Assembly (NCBI GenBank): GCA_023432845.1
Contig: JAEZEY010000099.1
Location: 1 to 22,114 of the forward strand
Reading direction: 5' to 3'
From: Pseudomonadota bacterium
GTDB lineage: Bacteria; Pseudomonadota; Alphaproteobacteria; Rhizobiales; Xanthobacteraceae
DNA: 22,114 nucleotides
A model generated the notes under the pieces. The model saw nothing but the letters and a program-made list of their open reading frames with translations, was not told the DNA's origin and searched no databases. Shown here in pieces: positions 1 through 8,237 of this stretch. The position numbers and the translations under genes are program-made. The number at the start of each line of letters is the position of its first letter. Within the stretch, counting starts at the first letter, position 1.

Positions 1-360
1 GGACCGAACTTCCGCGAACTGGCCGGCAAGTTCACCGTGACCGACAACGGCAACGCCGTCGGCACCTTGTCGCCGTCGAAGCGCACTTTCACGGCGCGCA
101 GCATGGCGACCTCTGAGGCAGCGCTGCTCAGCCGCGGCTTCAGCCAGCTTTATCTGTCGCTCGGCGACGTCAACGCTGACGGCTCGCTGGCCATCCGCTT
201 CTATTACAAGCCGCTGGTGCTGCTGATCTGGATCGGCACGTTGATCATGGCGCTCGGCGGCATCCTGTCGCTGTCCGACCGGCGCTTGCGCGTCGGCGCG
301 CCGAAGCCGGCCAAGGCGAAGCCTGCCAATCCGAAGCCAGACTTGCAGCCGGCGGAGTAG
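1..360 (+). CDS. ccmF: Cytochrome c-type biogenesis protein CcmF, C-terminal fragment
   Basis: The reading frame is open from the first base of the window and ends at TAG 358-360, so only about the last 119 residues are present. CcmF is a large inner-membrane protein of the System I cytochrome c maturation machinery. With CcmH it forms the heme lyase that attaches heme to apocytochrome c in the periplasm. The visible part has a periplasmic stretch, then Y-K-P-L-V-L-L-I-W-I-G-T, the family's last membrane helix, and a short tail (S-L-S-D-R-R-L-R-V-G) rich in Lys, Pro and Ala. The GTG at 37 is internal and is not a start. The stop is 4 bases before ccmH, so the two are in one operon. In rhizobia this gene is also called cycK. 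The identification rests on the C-terminal signature and on the ccmH neighbour. Confidence 0.9.
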   Translation, partial: GPNFRELAGKFTVTDNGNAVGTLSPSKRTFTARSMATSEAALLSRGFSQLYLSLGDVNADGSLAIRFYYKPLVLLIWIGTLIMALGGILSLSDRRLRVGAPKPAKAKPANPKPDLQPAE

Positions 361-364
361 GGCG

Positions 365-838
365 ATGCGGCGGTTCGTTCTTATAGCGATGCTGGCCGCG
401 CTGCTGCTGCCGCATGTCGCCTTCGCGGTGCAGCCCGACGAAATCCTGAAAGATTCGGCGCTGGAGGCGCGGGCGCGAGCACTGTCGCAGGAACTGCGCT
501 GCATGGTTTGCCAGAATCAGTCGATCGACGATTCCGATGCGCCGCTGGCGCGCGATCTGCGTCTTCTGGTGCGCGAGCGTCTCCAGAAGGGCGACAGCGA
601 CAAGCAGGTGCTCGATTTCCTGGTCGACCGCTACGGCAACTTTGTGCTGCTGAAGCCGCCGGTCGAGCCGCAGACATTGCTGTTGTGGACGGTGTCGCCG
701 CTGATGCTGATCGTCGGCGTCGGCGCCCTCATTGTGATGGCGCGCCGGCGGCGGAACGTGACTTTGGAAGCCGGCCGTCTGAGCGCCGACGAACAGCGTC
801 GTCTCGACGCCATTGTTAAGTCCGGCAGCCCCGACTAG
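365..838 (+). CDS. ccmH: Cytochrome c maturation protein CcmH (CycL)
   Basis: This 157-residue protein has an N-terminal signal or anchor (residues 4-21, ending A-F-A). It also carries the family's redox motif L-R-C-M-V-C-Q, with Cys46 and Cys49. CcmH is a membrane-tethered thiol-disulfide protein that reduces apocytochrome c cysteines and works with CcmF in heme ligation. After the motif come the family's D-L-R-x-L-V-R-E-R-L helix and the Y-G-x-F-V-L-L-K-P-P segment. A second membrane helix lies at about residues 103-124, and the tail is short and basic. The length matches the short rhizobial CycL form, without the TPR extension of E. coli CcmH. The ribosome site GGAG (352-355) lies in the end of ccmF. 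It is the last gene of the ccm operon, and 156 bases separate it from degP. Confidence 0.95.
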   Translation: MRRFVLIAMLAALLLPHVAFAVQPDEILKDSALEARARALSQELRCMVCQNQSIDDSDAPLARDLRLLVRERLQKGDSDKQVLDFLVDRYGNFVLLKPPVEPQTLLLWTVSPLMLIVGVGALIVMARRRRNVTLEAGRLSADEQRRLDAIVKSGSPD

Positions 839-994
839 CGGCTGATAATATCAAGTCTTTGATTTATCGACTGAATATCTTTTCCACCTTACCGATTTTT
901 AATCCCCCCGTCAGGACGCTGTAAGGCGGCGACCTCCATCTTTGCATGTACACGGCGCGGCGAGCGCCTCATGCGATCTGATGGAGATTTCGAG
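839..994 (+). promoter_or_regulatory. AT-rich intergenic region, probable degP promoter
   Basis: This 156-base gap between ccmH and degP has an AT-rich core (about 841-905) in an otherwise GC-rich sequence, as expected for a promoter. It contains TGATA-A-TATCA, an interrupted palindrome at 843-853. I found no convincing -35/-10 pair, no EcfG-type (GGAAC/GTT) pair and no RpoH-type element. The call is therefore only that a degP promoter should lie here. There is no strong hairpin to end ccmH transcription, so read-through from the ccm operon is possible. Confidence 0.35.
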
Positions 995-2563
995 ATGTCC
1001 GCGAGCGTCAATCCCGCTCCCCAGTCCCCCAACTCCCCGAAGAACCCGCGTACGCTGACGTTGCGGCGCGCCGCGCTGCTGGCGACTACCGTCGCCGGCC
1101 TCGGCGCCGCTGTGTTCGTCGCCACGCCTTACGTCAATCTTTCGCTGCACTATCCGGCGGCGGTGGCGCAGAACCTCACCGAGCAGGCGCGCAGGTTACC
1201 GGCGCCGACCGGTTTTGCCGACATCGTCGAGCAGGTGAAGCCGGCGGTGATCTCGGTGCGCGTCAAGGTCGATAATGGTTCCGGCACCGTCGGTCGTGGC
1301 AACCTCGACTTGGATAACGTGCCGCCCGGCCTGCGTGAGTTCTTCCGCCGCTTCGGCATGCCGGACGGTATGCCTGGCCAGGGCCCGGGCATGGGTCCGC
1401 GCGGCCGCGGTGGCCCGTCCGTAACCGGCCAAGGCTCCGGCTTCTTCATTTCGGCCGATGGCTTTGCCGTGACCAACAACCACGTCGTCGACAAGGCCGA
1501 AAGCGTCGAGGTCAAGACCGACGACGGCAAAACCTACAAGGCCAAGGTGATCGGGACCGATCCTCGGACCGATCTGGCGCTGATCAAAGTCGATGGCGCC
1601 TCGTTCCCGTTCGTGAAGCTCGCCGACAAGCCGCCGCGTATCGGCGACTGGGTGCTTGCGGTCGGCAACCCCTTCGGCCTTTCCAGCACCGTGACCTCCG
1701 GCATCGTCTCGGCGCGCGGCCGCGACATCGGCGCCAGCGCCTATGACGACTTCATCCAGATCGACGCTGCCGTGAACAAAGGCAACTCGGGTGGTCCGGC
1801 CTTCGACGTCGAAGGCAACGTCATCGGCGTCAACACCGCGATCTTCTCGCCGTCAGGCGGCTCGGTCGGCATCGCCTTCGCGATCCCGGCGGAGACGGTA
1901 AAGTCCGTCGTGGCGCAGCTCAAGGAGCACGGCACGGTGACGCGCGGCTGGATCGGCGTGCAGATCCAGCCGGTGACGAAGGATATCGCCGACTCGCTCG
2001 GCTTGAAGAAGGCGCACGGCGCGCTCGTTGCCGAACCTCAGTCCGGCGGCCCGGCGCAGAAGGCCGGCATCAGGGCGGGTGACGTCATCACCGCAGTGAA
2101 CGGTGAAGAGGTCAAGGATGCCCGCGATCTGGCCAAGAAGATCGGTGCGCTGCAGCCGAAGCAGGACGTCAAGCTGACGGTGCTCAGCGGCGGTTCGGAA
2201 AAGACCGTGTCGCTGACACTCGGCTCGCTGCCGAACGAGCGGCAGGCGAAGGCCGATGACAATGACTCCGAGGGCGCCGAAGTCGGCAAGCTCGGTCTGA
2301 CGTTGGCGCCGGCCGGTCGTGTTGCCGGTGCCGGTGCCGACGGCGTTGTCGTTACCGGCGTTGACGCTGCCGGCGCCGCCGCCGAGCGCGGCTTCGCGGT
2401 CGGCGACGTTATTCTCGAGGTCGCCGGCAAGAAGGTCGAGACACCGAGCGACGTTCGCCAGGCGATCGCCGCGGTGCGGTCCGAAGGCAAGCGTACCGTG
2501 CTGATGCGCGTGAAGAAGGGCGAGAACAGCCGCTTCGTCGCGCTGCCGGTCAGCAACAGCTGA
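995..2563 (+). CDS. degP: Periplasmic serine protease DegP/HtrA (Do family), two PDZ domains
   Basis: DegP proteases are envelope-stress protease-chaperones that degrade misfolded periplasmic proteins. The trypsin-like domain shows the full catalytic triad: His163 in T-N-N-H-V-V, Asp193 in R-T-D-L-A-L-I and Ser265 in G-N-S-G-G-P. Two PDZ domains follow (about 318-400 and 430-515). The N-terminus has a basic stretch and a hydrophobic signal/anchor at 26-46. A Gly/Pro/Met-rich loop (about 122-145) precedes the protease core. I chose the ATG at 995 (522 residues) because GGAG at 983-986 lies 8 bases upstream. The in-frame ATG at 971 would add 8 residues but has no clear ribosome site. As I recall, degP follows the cycHJKL cytochrome genes in rhizobia (degP1 of S. 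meliloti), which fits here. Family identity is certain; the paralogue name (degP versus mucD or degQ) is less so. Confidence 0.95.
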   Translation: MSASVNPAPQSPNSPKNPRTLTLRRAALLATTVAGLGAAVFVATPYVNLSLHYPAAVAQNLTEQARRLPAPTGFADIVEQVKPAVISVRVKVDNGSGTVGRGNLDLDNVPPGLREFFRRFGMPDGMPGQGPGMGPRGRGGPSVTGQGSGFFISADGFAVTNNHVVDKAESVEVKTDDGKTYKAKVIGTDPRTDLALIKVDGASFPFVKLADKPPRIGDWVLAVGNPFGLSSTVTSGIVSARGRDIGASAYDDFIQIDAAVNKGNSGGPAFDVEGNVIGVNTAIFSPSGGSVGIAFAIPAETVKSVVAQLKEHGTVTRGWIGVQIQPVTKDIADSLGLKKAHGALVAEPQSGGPAQKAGIRAGDVITAVNGEEVKDARDLAKKIGALQPKQDVKLTVLSGGSEKTVSLTLGSLPNERQAKADDNDSEGAEVGKLGLTLAPAGRVAGAGADGVVVTGVDAAGAAAERGFAVGDVILEVAGKKVETPSDVRQAIAAVRSEGKRTVLMRVKKGENSRFVALPVSNS

Positions 2564-2583
2564 TCCGACAAGCTTGGGGATGT

Positions 2584-2614
2584 GCCGGCGGTTATCGTCG
2601 CCCCCACCGCCGGC
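2584..2614 (+). terminator. Hairpin downstream of degP (possible terminator stem 1)
   Basis: GCCGGCGGT (2584-2592) and ACCGCCGGC (2606-2614) are perfect complements that form a 9-bp GC-rich stem with a 13-base loop, starting 21 bases after the degP stop. There is no T-tract after it, so alone it is not a classical intrinsic terminator. It may act with the next hairpin or protect the mRNA 3' end. Confidence 0.45.
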
Positions 2615-2624
2615 GCTCCCTCAA

Positions 2625-2649
2625 CGGGACGGGCCTTGAGCCCGTCCCG
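2625..2649 (+). terminator. Strong hairpin, probable degP terminator
   Basis: CGGGACGGGC (2625-2634) pairs perfectly with GCCCGTCCCG (2640-2649), giving a 10-bp stem with the 5-base loop CTTGA. The following bases CCTCTTTCC are pyrimidine-rich but are not a clean T-run. It is the best candidate for ending degP transcription. Confidence 0.6.
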
Positions 2650-2736
2650 CCTCTTTCCGCCGAAGGGCCGTACGCGGATCCGGCGGCAAACGTGCTTCAC
2701 TCCGGCAACCGTCGCCCCCGCCGGGGTGGGGTCGTT

Positions 2737-2769
2737 GAGGGGGTGGCGGGCCAGCCCCATCACCCCCTC
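2737..2769. repeat. Third inverted repeat in the degP/regulator gap
   Basis: GAGGGGGTG (2737-2745) is complementary to CACCCCCTC (2761-2769), with a G-T pair extending the stem inward to leave a 13-base loop. It lies about 110 bases before the response regulator start, so it could be a leader structure or a terminator remnant. No function can be assigned from the sequence. Confidence 0.4.
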
Positions 2770-2880
2770 GCGTACGACCTGAATATCGGGGCATGGCCCG
2801 GCCCAACGGCCGACATGGAGGCTGACAGCGGCGCAATCAGGCAGACAAGCCGCCGAATCGCCTGGAAGTGATGGTATCCG

Positions 2881-3636
2881 ATGGCTAACTACGACCTCAG
2901 CACTAGCCAGCGCCCGCTCGGCCCGAAAGCCGAAGCGCAGCCGGATCGGGTGACCATGCGCCTTCTGATCATCGAGGACGATCGCGACGCCGCCGACTAT
3001 CTGGTCAAGGCCTTCCGCGAAGTCGGCCACGTCGCCGACGCCGCCCACGACGGCGAAGACGGCCTCGCGCTGGCGCTCGACGGTCAATACGACGTGCTCA
3101 TCGTCGATCGCATGCTGCCGAAACGCGACGGCCTCTCGGTCATCGGCGAGCTGCGCAAGAAGCGCATCGAGACGCCGGCCCTGATCCTGTCGGCGCTCGG
3201 TCAGGTCGACGACCGCGTCAAGGGCCTGCGCGCCGGCGGCGACGACTATCTGCCGAAGCCATATTCGTTCTCCGAGCTGCTCGCCCGCGTCGAGGTGCTG
3301 TCGCGCCGCCGCGGCGGCCGCAACGAAGAGACCGAGCTGCGTGTCGGCGATCTCTATCTCGACCGACTGTCGCATTCGGTACGGCGCGGCACCGAGGAGA
3401 TTGTGCTGCAGCCGCGCGAATTCCGTCTGCTCGAATATCTGATGCGGCATGCCGGGCAGGTGGTGACCCGCACCATGCTGCTCGAGAACGTGTGGGACTA
3501 TCACTTCGACCCGCAGACCAACGTCATCGACGTTCACATCTCGCGTCTGCGCTCCAAGATCGACAAGGGCTTCGCGCAGCCGCTGCTGCACACCGTGCGG
3601 GGGGCCGGCTACATGATCCGCGACGGTGCGCGATAG
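2881..3636 (+). CDS. OmpR/PhoB-family response regulator
   Basis: This 251-residue protein is a receiver plus winged-helix DNA-binding regulator, the cytoplasmic partner of the kinase encoded next. The receiver begins M-R-L-L-I-I-E-D-D and has the phosphoacceptor Asp76 (L-I-V-D-R-M-L-P), the switch Ser104 and the conserved Lys126 (L-P-K-P-Y). The C-terminal half has the OmpR-type helix-turn-helix ending in S-R-L-R-S-K-I-D-K-G and the wing G-A-G-Y-M-I. The start is uncertain. The ATG at 2881 has a weak GGAAG 12 bases upstream and adds 25 polar residues not needed for the fold. The ATG at 2956 gives the usual regulator N-terminus (226 residues) but lacks a good ribosome site. The gene is 109 bases upstream of its kinase. 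The signal and targets are unknown. In rhizobia an equivalent pair lies between degP and glnE. Confidence 0.9.
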   Translation: MANYDLSTSQRPLGPKAEAQPDRVTMRLLIIEDDRDAADYLVKAFREVGHVADAAHDGEDGLALALDGQYDVLIVDRMLPKRDGLSVIGELRKKRIETPALILSALGQVDDRVKGLRAGGDDYLPKPYSFSELLARVEVLSRRRGGRNEETELRVGDLYLDRLSHSVRRGTEEIVLQPREFRLLEYLMRHAGQVVTRTMLLENVWDYHFDPQTNVIDVHISRLRSKIDKGFAQPLLHTVRGAGYMIRDGAR

Positions 3637-3745
3637 GCGCGCCTGGCTCAGATTTTACTGATCTTGCGATTCCCAAGGGCGAGCGGCATCTGCCGTGCCC
3701 GCAATCACGCTAGGGCCGGGCGGTCGGCTCGTCTAAAGTTCTGCC

Positions 3746-5212
3746 ATGGCCCAGGATTCTCCGGCGAAAGAAAAGAAGCCGCGGCAGTTCTCCCCGCTCG
3801 GCAAGCTGTTCCGCACGACCACGTTCAAGCTGACGCTGGTCTATCTGACGGTATTTGCGCTGTTCGCGGTGGCGCTGCTCGGCTATTTCGCCTTCAACAC
3901 CCGCCGTCTGGTCACCGAGCAGATCACCGATACAGTGAATGCCGAGATCACCGGCCTCTCCGAGCAATACCGGCTCGGCGGCATCCGGCGTCTCGTTCTC
4001 ACTGTCGATACCCGCGCCCGCCGGCCTGGCTCGAGCCTCTATCTGGTCACCACTTTCAACGGCGACACGCTCGCCGGCAACGTCACCAACCTGCCGACCG
4101 GCGTGCTCGACACCGACGGCTGGATCGAGACGCCGTATCGGCGTCTCGATGAGACCGAAGGCGTCACCCATCCGGAGCATCACGCGCTGGTGCGCGTGTT
4201 TCAGCTGCCGGGCGGTTTCCGCCTGCTGGTCGGCCGCGATCTGGAAGAACGCGAGCGGCTCTACGGCATCGTCGCCGCGGCCGGCCGCTGGTCGATCGCG
4301 CTGGTGATCGTGCTCGGCCTCGGCGGCGGCCTGTTCGTCTCGCGCCGTGTGCTGCGCCGCGTTGACGCCATGACCGAGACCAGCCGCGCAATCATGGCCG
4401 GCGATCTCGGCGAGCGGTTACCGGTCGAAGGCACCGGCGACGAACTCGATCGACTCGCCGAGAACGTCAATCTGATGCTCGAGCGCATCGAGGCGCTGAT
4501 GCACGGCCTCAAGGAAGTCTCCGACAACATCGCTCACGACCTCAAGACGCCGCTGACGCGGCTGCGCAACCGCAGCGAAGAAGCGCTGCGGACGGCCAAC
4601 AGCGAAGCCGAGTACCGCGCCGCGCTCGAAGGCACGATCGAGGAATCCGACGGGCTGATTCGAACCTTCAACGCGCTGCTGCTGATCGCGCGCGCCGAAT
4701 CCGGCCAGTCGCGCGACGACATGGTCGAGTTCGACGCCGCCGAACTGGCGCGCGACATCGGCGAACTCTATGAGCCGCTGGCGGAGGAGAAGGGTATCGC
4801 CTTCAAGGTCGAGGCCGATCAGCCGGCGACGCTCAAGGGCAATCGCGATCTGGTGAGCCAGGCGCTGGCCAATCTGGTGGACAACGCTATCAAGTACAGC
4901 CTTGCGGGGGAGCGGCCGGCCGACGCGCCGCCGCCGGCGATTGTGGTGCGTGCGGCGGCCGAGGGTGACCGCGTCCTGCTGACGGTGGCCGACAGCGGGC
5001 CCGGTATTCCCGAAGCCGACCGCTCGCGGGCGTTGGAGCGTTTCGTGCGGCTGGAGCAGAGCCGTTCGCTGCCGGGGTCGGGTTTGGGCCTGAGCCTCGC
5101 CGCAGCGGTGGCGCGGTTGCATGACGGCGAACTTACCCTCGCCGACAATGCTCCGGGGCTTAAGAGCATCATTGCCTTGCCGCGCACAGGCCCGGTACAG
5201 ATGGCGGGATGA
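3746..5212 (+). CDS. Membrane sensor histidine kinase (HAMP, HisKA, HATPase)
   Basis: This 488-residue inner-membrane kinase is the partner of the upstream OmpR-type regulator. It has a transmembrane helix at 28-50, a periplasmic sensor region (about 51-181), a second helix at 182-203 and a HAMP linker (204-255). The phosphoacceptor His264 lies in D-N-I-A-H-D-L-K-T-P-L. The ATP-binding domain shows the N box (N-L-V-D-N-A-I-K-Y-S from 376), the G1 box (D-S-G-P-G-I-P from 416) and the G2 box (G-S-G-L-G-L-S from 444), so it looks catalytically complete. The periplasmic domain matches no sensor fold that I recognise. Its stop TGA overlaps the glnE ATG (ATGA at 5209-5212), implying translational coupling. 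The ribosome site before 3746 is weak. Confidence 0.93.
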   Translation: MAQDSPAKEKKPRQFSPLGKLFRTTTFKLTLVYLTVFALFAVALLGYFAFNTRRLVTEQITDTVNAEITGLSEQYRLGGIRRLVLTVDTRARRPGSSLYLVTTFNGDTLAGNVTNLPTGVLDTDGWIETPYRRLDETEGVTHPEHHALVRVFQLPGGFRLLVGRDLEERERLYGIVAAAGRWSIALVIVLGLGGGLFVSRRVLRRVDAMTETSRAIMAGDLGERLPVEGTGDELDRLAENVNLMLERIEALMHGLKEVSDNIAHDLKTPLTRLRNRSEEALRTANSEAEYRAALEGTIEESDGLIRTFNALLLIARAESGQSRDDMVEFDAAELARDIGELYEPLAEEKGIAFKVEADQPATLKGNRDLVSQALANLVDNAIKYSLAGERPADAPPPAIVVRAAAEGDRVLLTVADSGPGIPEADRSRALERFVRLEQSRSLPGSGLGLSLAAAVARLHDGELTLADNAPGLKSIIALPRTGPVQMAG

Positions 5213-8163
5213 ATGCGCCGAATCAGCATGCCGGGCTGACGCTGGCCGAATGCATTGCGACCGCTCCCGTTCTGACCGACGGAGCGGCGGCGCGCGCCCG
5301 CGTCGATGCGTGGTTGTCGTCGCTGGGCGACGGCGAGGCGCAGACCTTGCGCGCCTCGTTCGCCGCCCATCCGCACGCCGCAAATCTGGTCGAAAGCCTG
5401 GCCGAAAGCTCGCCCTTCCTCTGGGACCTCGTTACCGGTGACGCGGCACGCTTCATCGCCCTGCTGCAGGCTGAGCCGGAGCGCCATCTTGCGGCGCTGC
5501 TGGCACGCTGCGGCGGCGAGGCGGCTCATGCCGAGGATATCGCCGACGCGATGCGCTCGCTGCGCAGGATGAAGGCGGAGGCGGCGCTTCTCATCGCGCT
5601 GGCCGATATCGGCGGTGCCTGGCCGATCATGCAGGCGACGCGCGCGCTGACGCGGCTCGCCGACACCGCGGTCGATGCCGCGGTGCGCTTTGCGCTGGCG
5701 GAAGCCGCGCGCGCCGGCAAGCTCAAGCCGAAGGACCCGAGCCAGCCGCAGATCGGCAGCGGCTATATCGTGCTCGCCATGGGCAAGATGGGCGCCTTCG
5801 AGCTCAATTATTCCAGCGACATCGATCTCATCGTCTTCTTCGATCCCGACATTGCGCCCCTTGCCGAGGGGGTCGAGGCGGCGCCGACCTTCGTGCGCAT
5901 CACCCAGCGTGTCGTGAAGCTGCTGCAGGAGCACACCGGCGACGGCTACGTGTTCCGCACCGACTTGCGCCTGCGGCCCGATCCGGGCTCGACCGGCATC
6001 GCCATCTCGACGGCGGCCGCGCTGTCCTACTACGAGAGTATCGGCCAGAACTGGGAGAGGGCGATGCTCATCAAGGGCCGCCCTTGTGCTGGCGACATCG
6101 CCGCGGGCGAGGCGGTCCTCCATGAACTGGCGCCTTTCGTCTGGCGCAAGTATCTCGATTTCGTCGCGGTCGCTGACGTCCACGCCATGAAGCGCCAGAT
6201 CAATGCGTTTCGCGGCCATGGCGAAATCGCGGTCGAGGGCCACAATATCAAGCTCGGCCGCGGTGGTATCCGCGAGATCGAGTTCTTCGCTCAGACCCAG
6301 CAGCTGATTGCCGGCGGCCGCAATCCGCATCTGCGCGACCGTGACACGCTGACGACGCTCGACAAATTGTGCGACGATGGCTGGATCGGTCCTGAGGCCC
6401 GCGACGAGATGAAGGCGGCCTATCTGTTCCTGCGCTCGGTCGAACACCGGCTGCAGATGATCAATGACGAGCAGACGCAGGAGCTGCCCGAGAGCCGCGA
6501 GGCGATGGAGCGGTTTGCGCGCTTCCTCGGCTTCGAAAGCCGCGATGCTTTCGCCGCGGTCCTGGTCGGCTACCTCAAGATGGTGCAGCGGCATTATGCA
6601 CGGCTGTTCCAGAAGGAGCCCGAGAGCGATGCGCCGCCGCTGAATTTTCCGGACGAAGCGGACGACCCGAAGACGGTGTCCCGTCTCGGGGAGATGGGCT
6701 TCCGCGCGCCGCTGGAGGCATCCGGCATCGTGCGTCAATGGCTGCGCGGAGAGCATCGCTCGCTGAACGGCGAGGCGGCACACAGCCATCTGGTGACGCT
6801 GCTGCCGGTGTTGCTGGAGCAGATCGGCCGCACCGACCATCCGAACGCGACGCTCGTGCTGTTCGACTACTTCCTCGGCAACCTGCATGGTGCGGCCCGG
6901 CTCTTGTCGCTGCTGCAGCAGAAGCCCGAACTGATCGCGCTCACCGCGCTGGTGCTCGGGGCCGCGCCGCGGCTCGGCGACACGCTGGCGCGGCATCCGG
7001 AGGTGATGGACGCGCTGGTCGATCCGAGCTTCTTCGGCGCTCTGCCGGGCGACGAGGAACTGCAGCGGCGGCTGGATGCCGCGCTGGCGCAGGCGCGCTA
7101 CGACGAAGACCTGCTCGAGCGCATCCGCATGTTTGGGCTCGAATACCTGTTCCTGATCGGGGTGCGCATTCTCTCCGGCACGCTGACGGCACGGGCCGCC
7201 GGCGAGGCCTATGCGCGGCTGGCCGACGCCATCCTGCGCGCCGTCCACCGCGCCGTGGCCGACAACTTCGCGTCGGTCTACGGCCATGTGAAGGACGAAG
7301 AGACCGCGGTTGTCGCGATGGGCAAGCTCGGCGGCCGCGAAATGACCGCGAGCTCCGACCTCGACCTCATCCTCATTTACGAATTCGACGGCGAGGTGCC
7401 GGAGTCCGATGGCCGGCGACCGCTCTATGGCGGACAATATTTCGCGCGGCTGACACAGCGGCTGATCAATACGCTCACGGCACAGACAAACTACGGCGCA
7501 CTGTATCAGGTCGACATGCGGCTGCGGCCCTCCGGGCAGGCGGGCCCGCTGGCGACCCAGCTTGGCAGTTTTGTCTACTACCAGGAAAACGAAGCGTGGA
7601 CCTGGGAGCACATGGCGTTGACGCGGGCGCGGGTGATCACCGGCTCCCGCGAGTTCGGTCTTCGTGTCGATGCCGTGATCAAGGATATCCTGTGCCGGCC
7701 GCGCGATGCGGCGCTGATCGCCGGCGACGTGGTGGAAATGCGCGGTGCGATCGCTACGGAAAAGGGCGACGGCAACCCCTGGGACCTCAAATACGCCAAA
7801 GGCGGCCTGATCGATCTCGAGTTCATCGCGCAGTATCTCCAGCTCGTGCATGCGCACGACCAGCCGTCGATCCTCGATACGTCGACGGCGCGCGTGCTCG
7901 ACATTGCGCGGCAGTTGCGCCTGATCTCGGTGGAGGATGCCGAGGTGCTGCGGCCGGCGGCGCAGCTCTATCACGACCTCACGCAGATCCTCAGGCTGTG
8001 CCTGTCCGGGCCGTTCGATCCCAAGACCGCCGGACCGGGGTTGCTGCGCCTGCTGACGCGCGCTGCCGACGTGCCGGATTTTGCCACGCTCAGTGCGACC
8101 TTGTTCGAGACGCAGGCCAAGGTGCGCGCCAGCTTCGTACGGATATTGGGCGGGGAGCCGTAA
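5209..8163 (+). CDS. glnE: Bifunctional glutamine synthetase adenylyltransferase/adenylyl-removing enzyme
   Basis: GlnE tunes nitrogen assimilation by adding AMP to, or removing it from, a tyrosine of glutamine synthetase, under control of PII proteins and glutamine. The 984-residue length fits the family. Both nucleotidyltransferase domains are visible. The N-terminal deadenylylating domain has G-S-G (183-185) and S-S-D-I-D-L with Asp204/Asp206. The C-terminal adenylylating domain has M-G-K-L-G-G-R-E and S-S-D-L-D-L with Asp717/Asp719. Helical linker regions with the conserved G-R-G-G-I-R-E-I-E-F segment lie between them. Translation starts inside the kinase stop codon (ATGA), so glnE is co-expressed with the two-component pair. 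No truncation is seen. A very long open frame on the opposite strand is a coding-bias shadow. Confidence 0.97.
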   Translation: MNAPNQHAGLTLAECIATAPVLTDGAAARARVDAWLSSLGDGEAQTLRASFAAHPHAANLVESLAESSPFLWDLVTGDAARFIALLQAEPERHLAALLARCGGEAAHAEDIADAMRSLRRMKAEAALLIALADIGGAWPIMQATRALTRLADTAVDAAVRFALAEAARAGKLKPKDPSQPQIGSGYIVLAMGKMGAFELNYSSDIDLIVFFDPDIAPLAEGVEAAPTFVRITQRVVKLLQEHTGDGYVFRTDLRLRPDPGSTGIAISTAAALSYYESIGQNWERAMLIKGRPCAGDIAAGEAVLHELAPFVWRKYLDFVAVADVHAMKRQINAFRGHGEIAVEGHNIKLGRGGIREIEFFAQTQQLIAGGRNPHLRDRDTLTTLDKLCDDGWIGPEARDEMKAAYLFLRSVEHRLQMINDEQTQELPESREAMERFARFLGFESRDAFAAVLVGYLKMVQRHYARLFQKEPESDAPPLNFPDEADDPKTVSRLGEMGFRAPLEASGIVRQWLRGEHRSLNGEAAHSHLVTLLPVLLEQIGRTDHPNATLVLFDYFLGNLHGAARLLSLLQQKPELIALTALVLGAAPRLGDTLARHPEVMDALVDPSFFGALPGDEELQRRLDAALAQARYDEDLLERIRMFGLEYLFLIGVRILSGTLTARAAGEAYARLADAILRAVHRAVADNFASVYGHVKDEETAVVAMGKLGGREMTASSDLDLILIYEFDGEVPESDGRRPLYGGQYFARLTQRLINTLTAQTNYGALYQVDMRLRPSGQAGPLATQLGSFVYYQENEAWTWEHMALTRARVITGSREFGLRVDAVIKDILCRPRDAALIAGDVVEMRGAIATEKGDGNPWDLKYAKGGLIDLEFIAQYLQLVHAHDQPSILDTSTARVLDIARQLRLISVEDAEVLRPAAQLYHDLTQILRLCLSGPFDPKTAGPGLLRLLTRAADVPDFATLSATLFETQAKVRASFVRILGGEP

Positions 8164-8221
8164 ATCCGCACAGCCAGGTGGCTGTCATGTGCGGCCTCGA
8201 GCCTCGTTGTCTCATCCAGTT

Positions 8222-8227
8222 AGGGAG
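8222..8227 (+). promoter_or_regulatory. Ribosome binding site deciding the methyltransferase start
   Basis: AGGGAG at 8222-8227 stands 10 bases before GTG 8238. It favours this GTG over the in-frame ATG at 8187, which has no Shine-Dalgarno sequence. Confidence 0.65.
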
Positions 8228-8237
8228 TTTTTCGACG

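Larger units (their letters stand above)
2564..2880. other. 317-base non-coding gap with three GC-rich hairpins
   Basis: I see no credible gene between degP and the response regulator. The gap holds three GC-rich inverted repeats (2584-2614, 2625-2649 and 2737-2769), each listed separately. The stretch from about 2770 to 2880 should contain the promoter and leader of the two-component operon, but I could not pick out a clear -35/-10 pair. A GGAAG (2864-2868) lies 12 bases before the ATG at 2881. Confidence 0.6.

Noticed and set aside
971..994. Alternative degP start at ATG 971
   Set aside because: No ribosome site precedes it, while GGAG at 983-986 is well placed for ATG 995.
2038..3591. 517-codon - strand open frame across the degP end, the gap and the response regulator
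   Set aside because: It lies antisense to two well-supported genes, has low-complexity composition and no family features.
4819..7974. Open frame of 1051 codons on the - strand opposite glnE and the kinase end
   Set aside because: The + strand glnE has clear catalytic motifs over the same stretch. The antisense product is rich in Arg, Ala and Gln, with no recognisable domain, and reflects strong third-position GC bias.
6738..8237. Upstream extension of the methyltransferase frame through glnE
   Set aside because: The extension is an Arg/Ala-rich out-of-frame reading of glnE. The methyltransferase starts at GTG 8238 with AGGGAG upstream.
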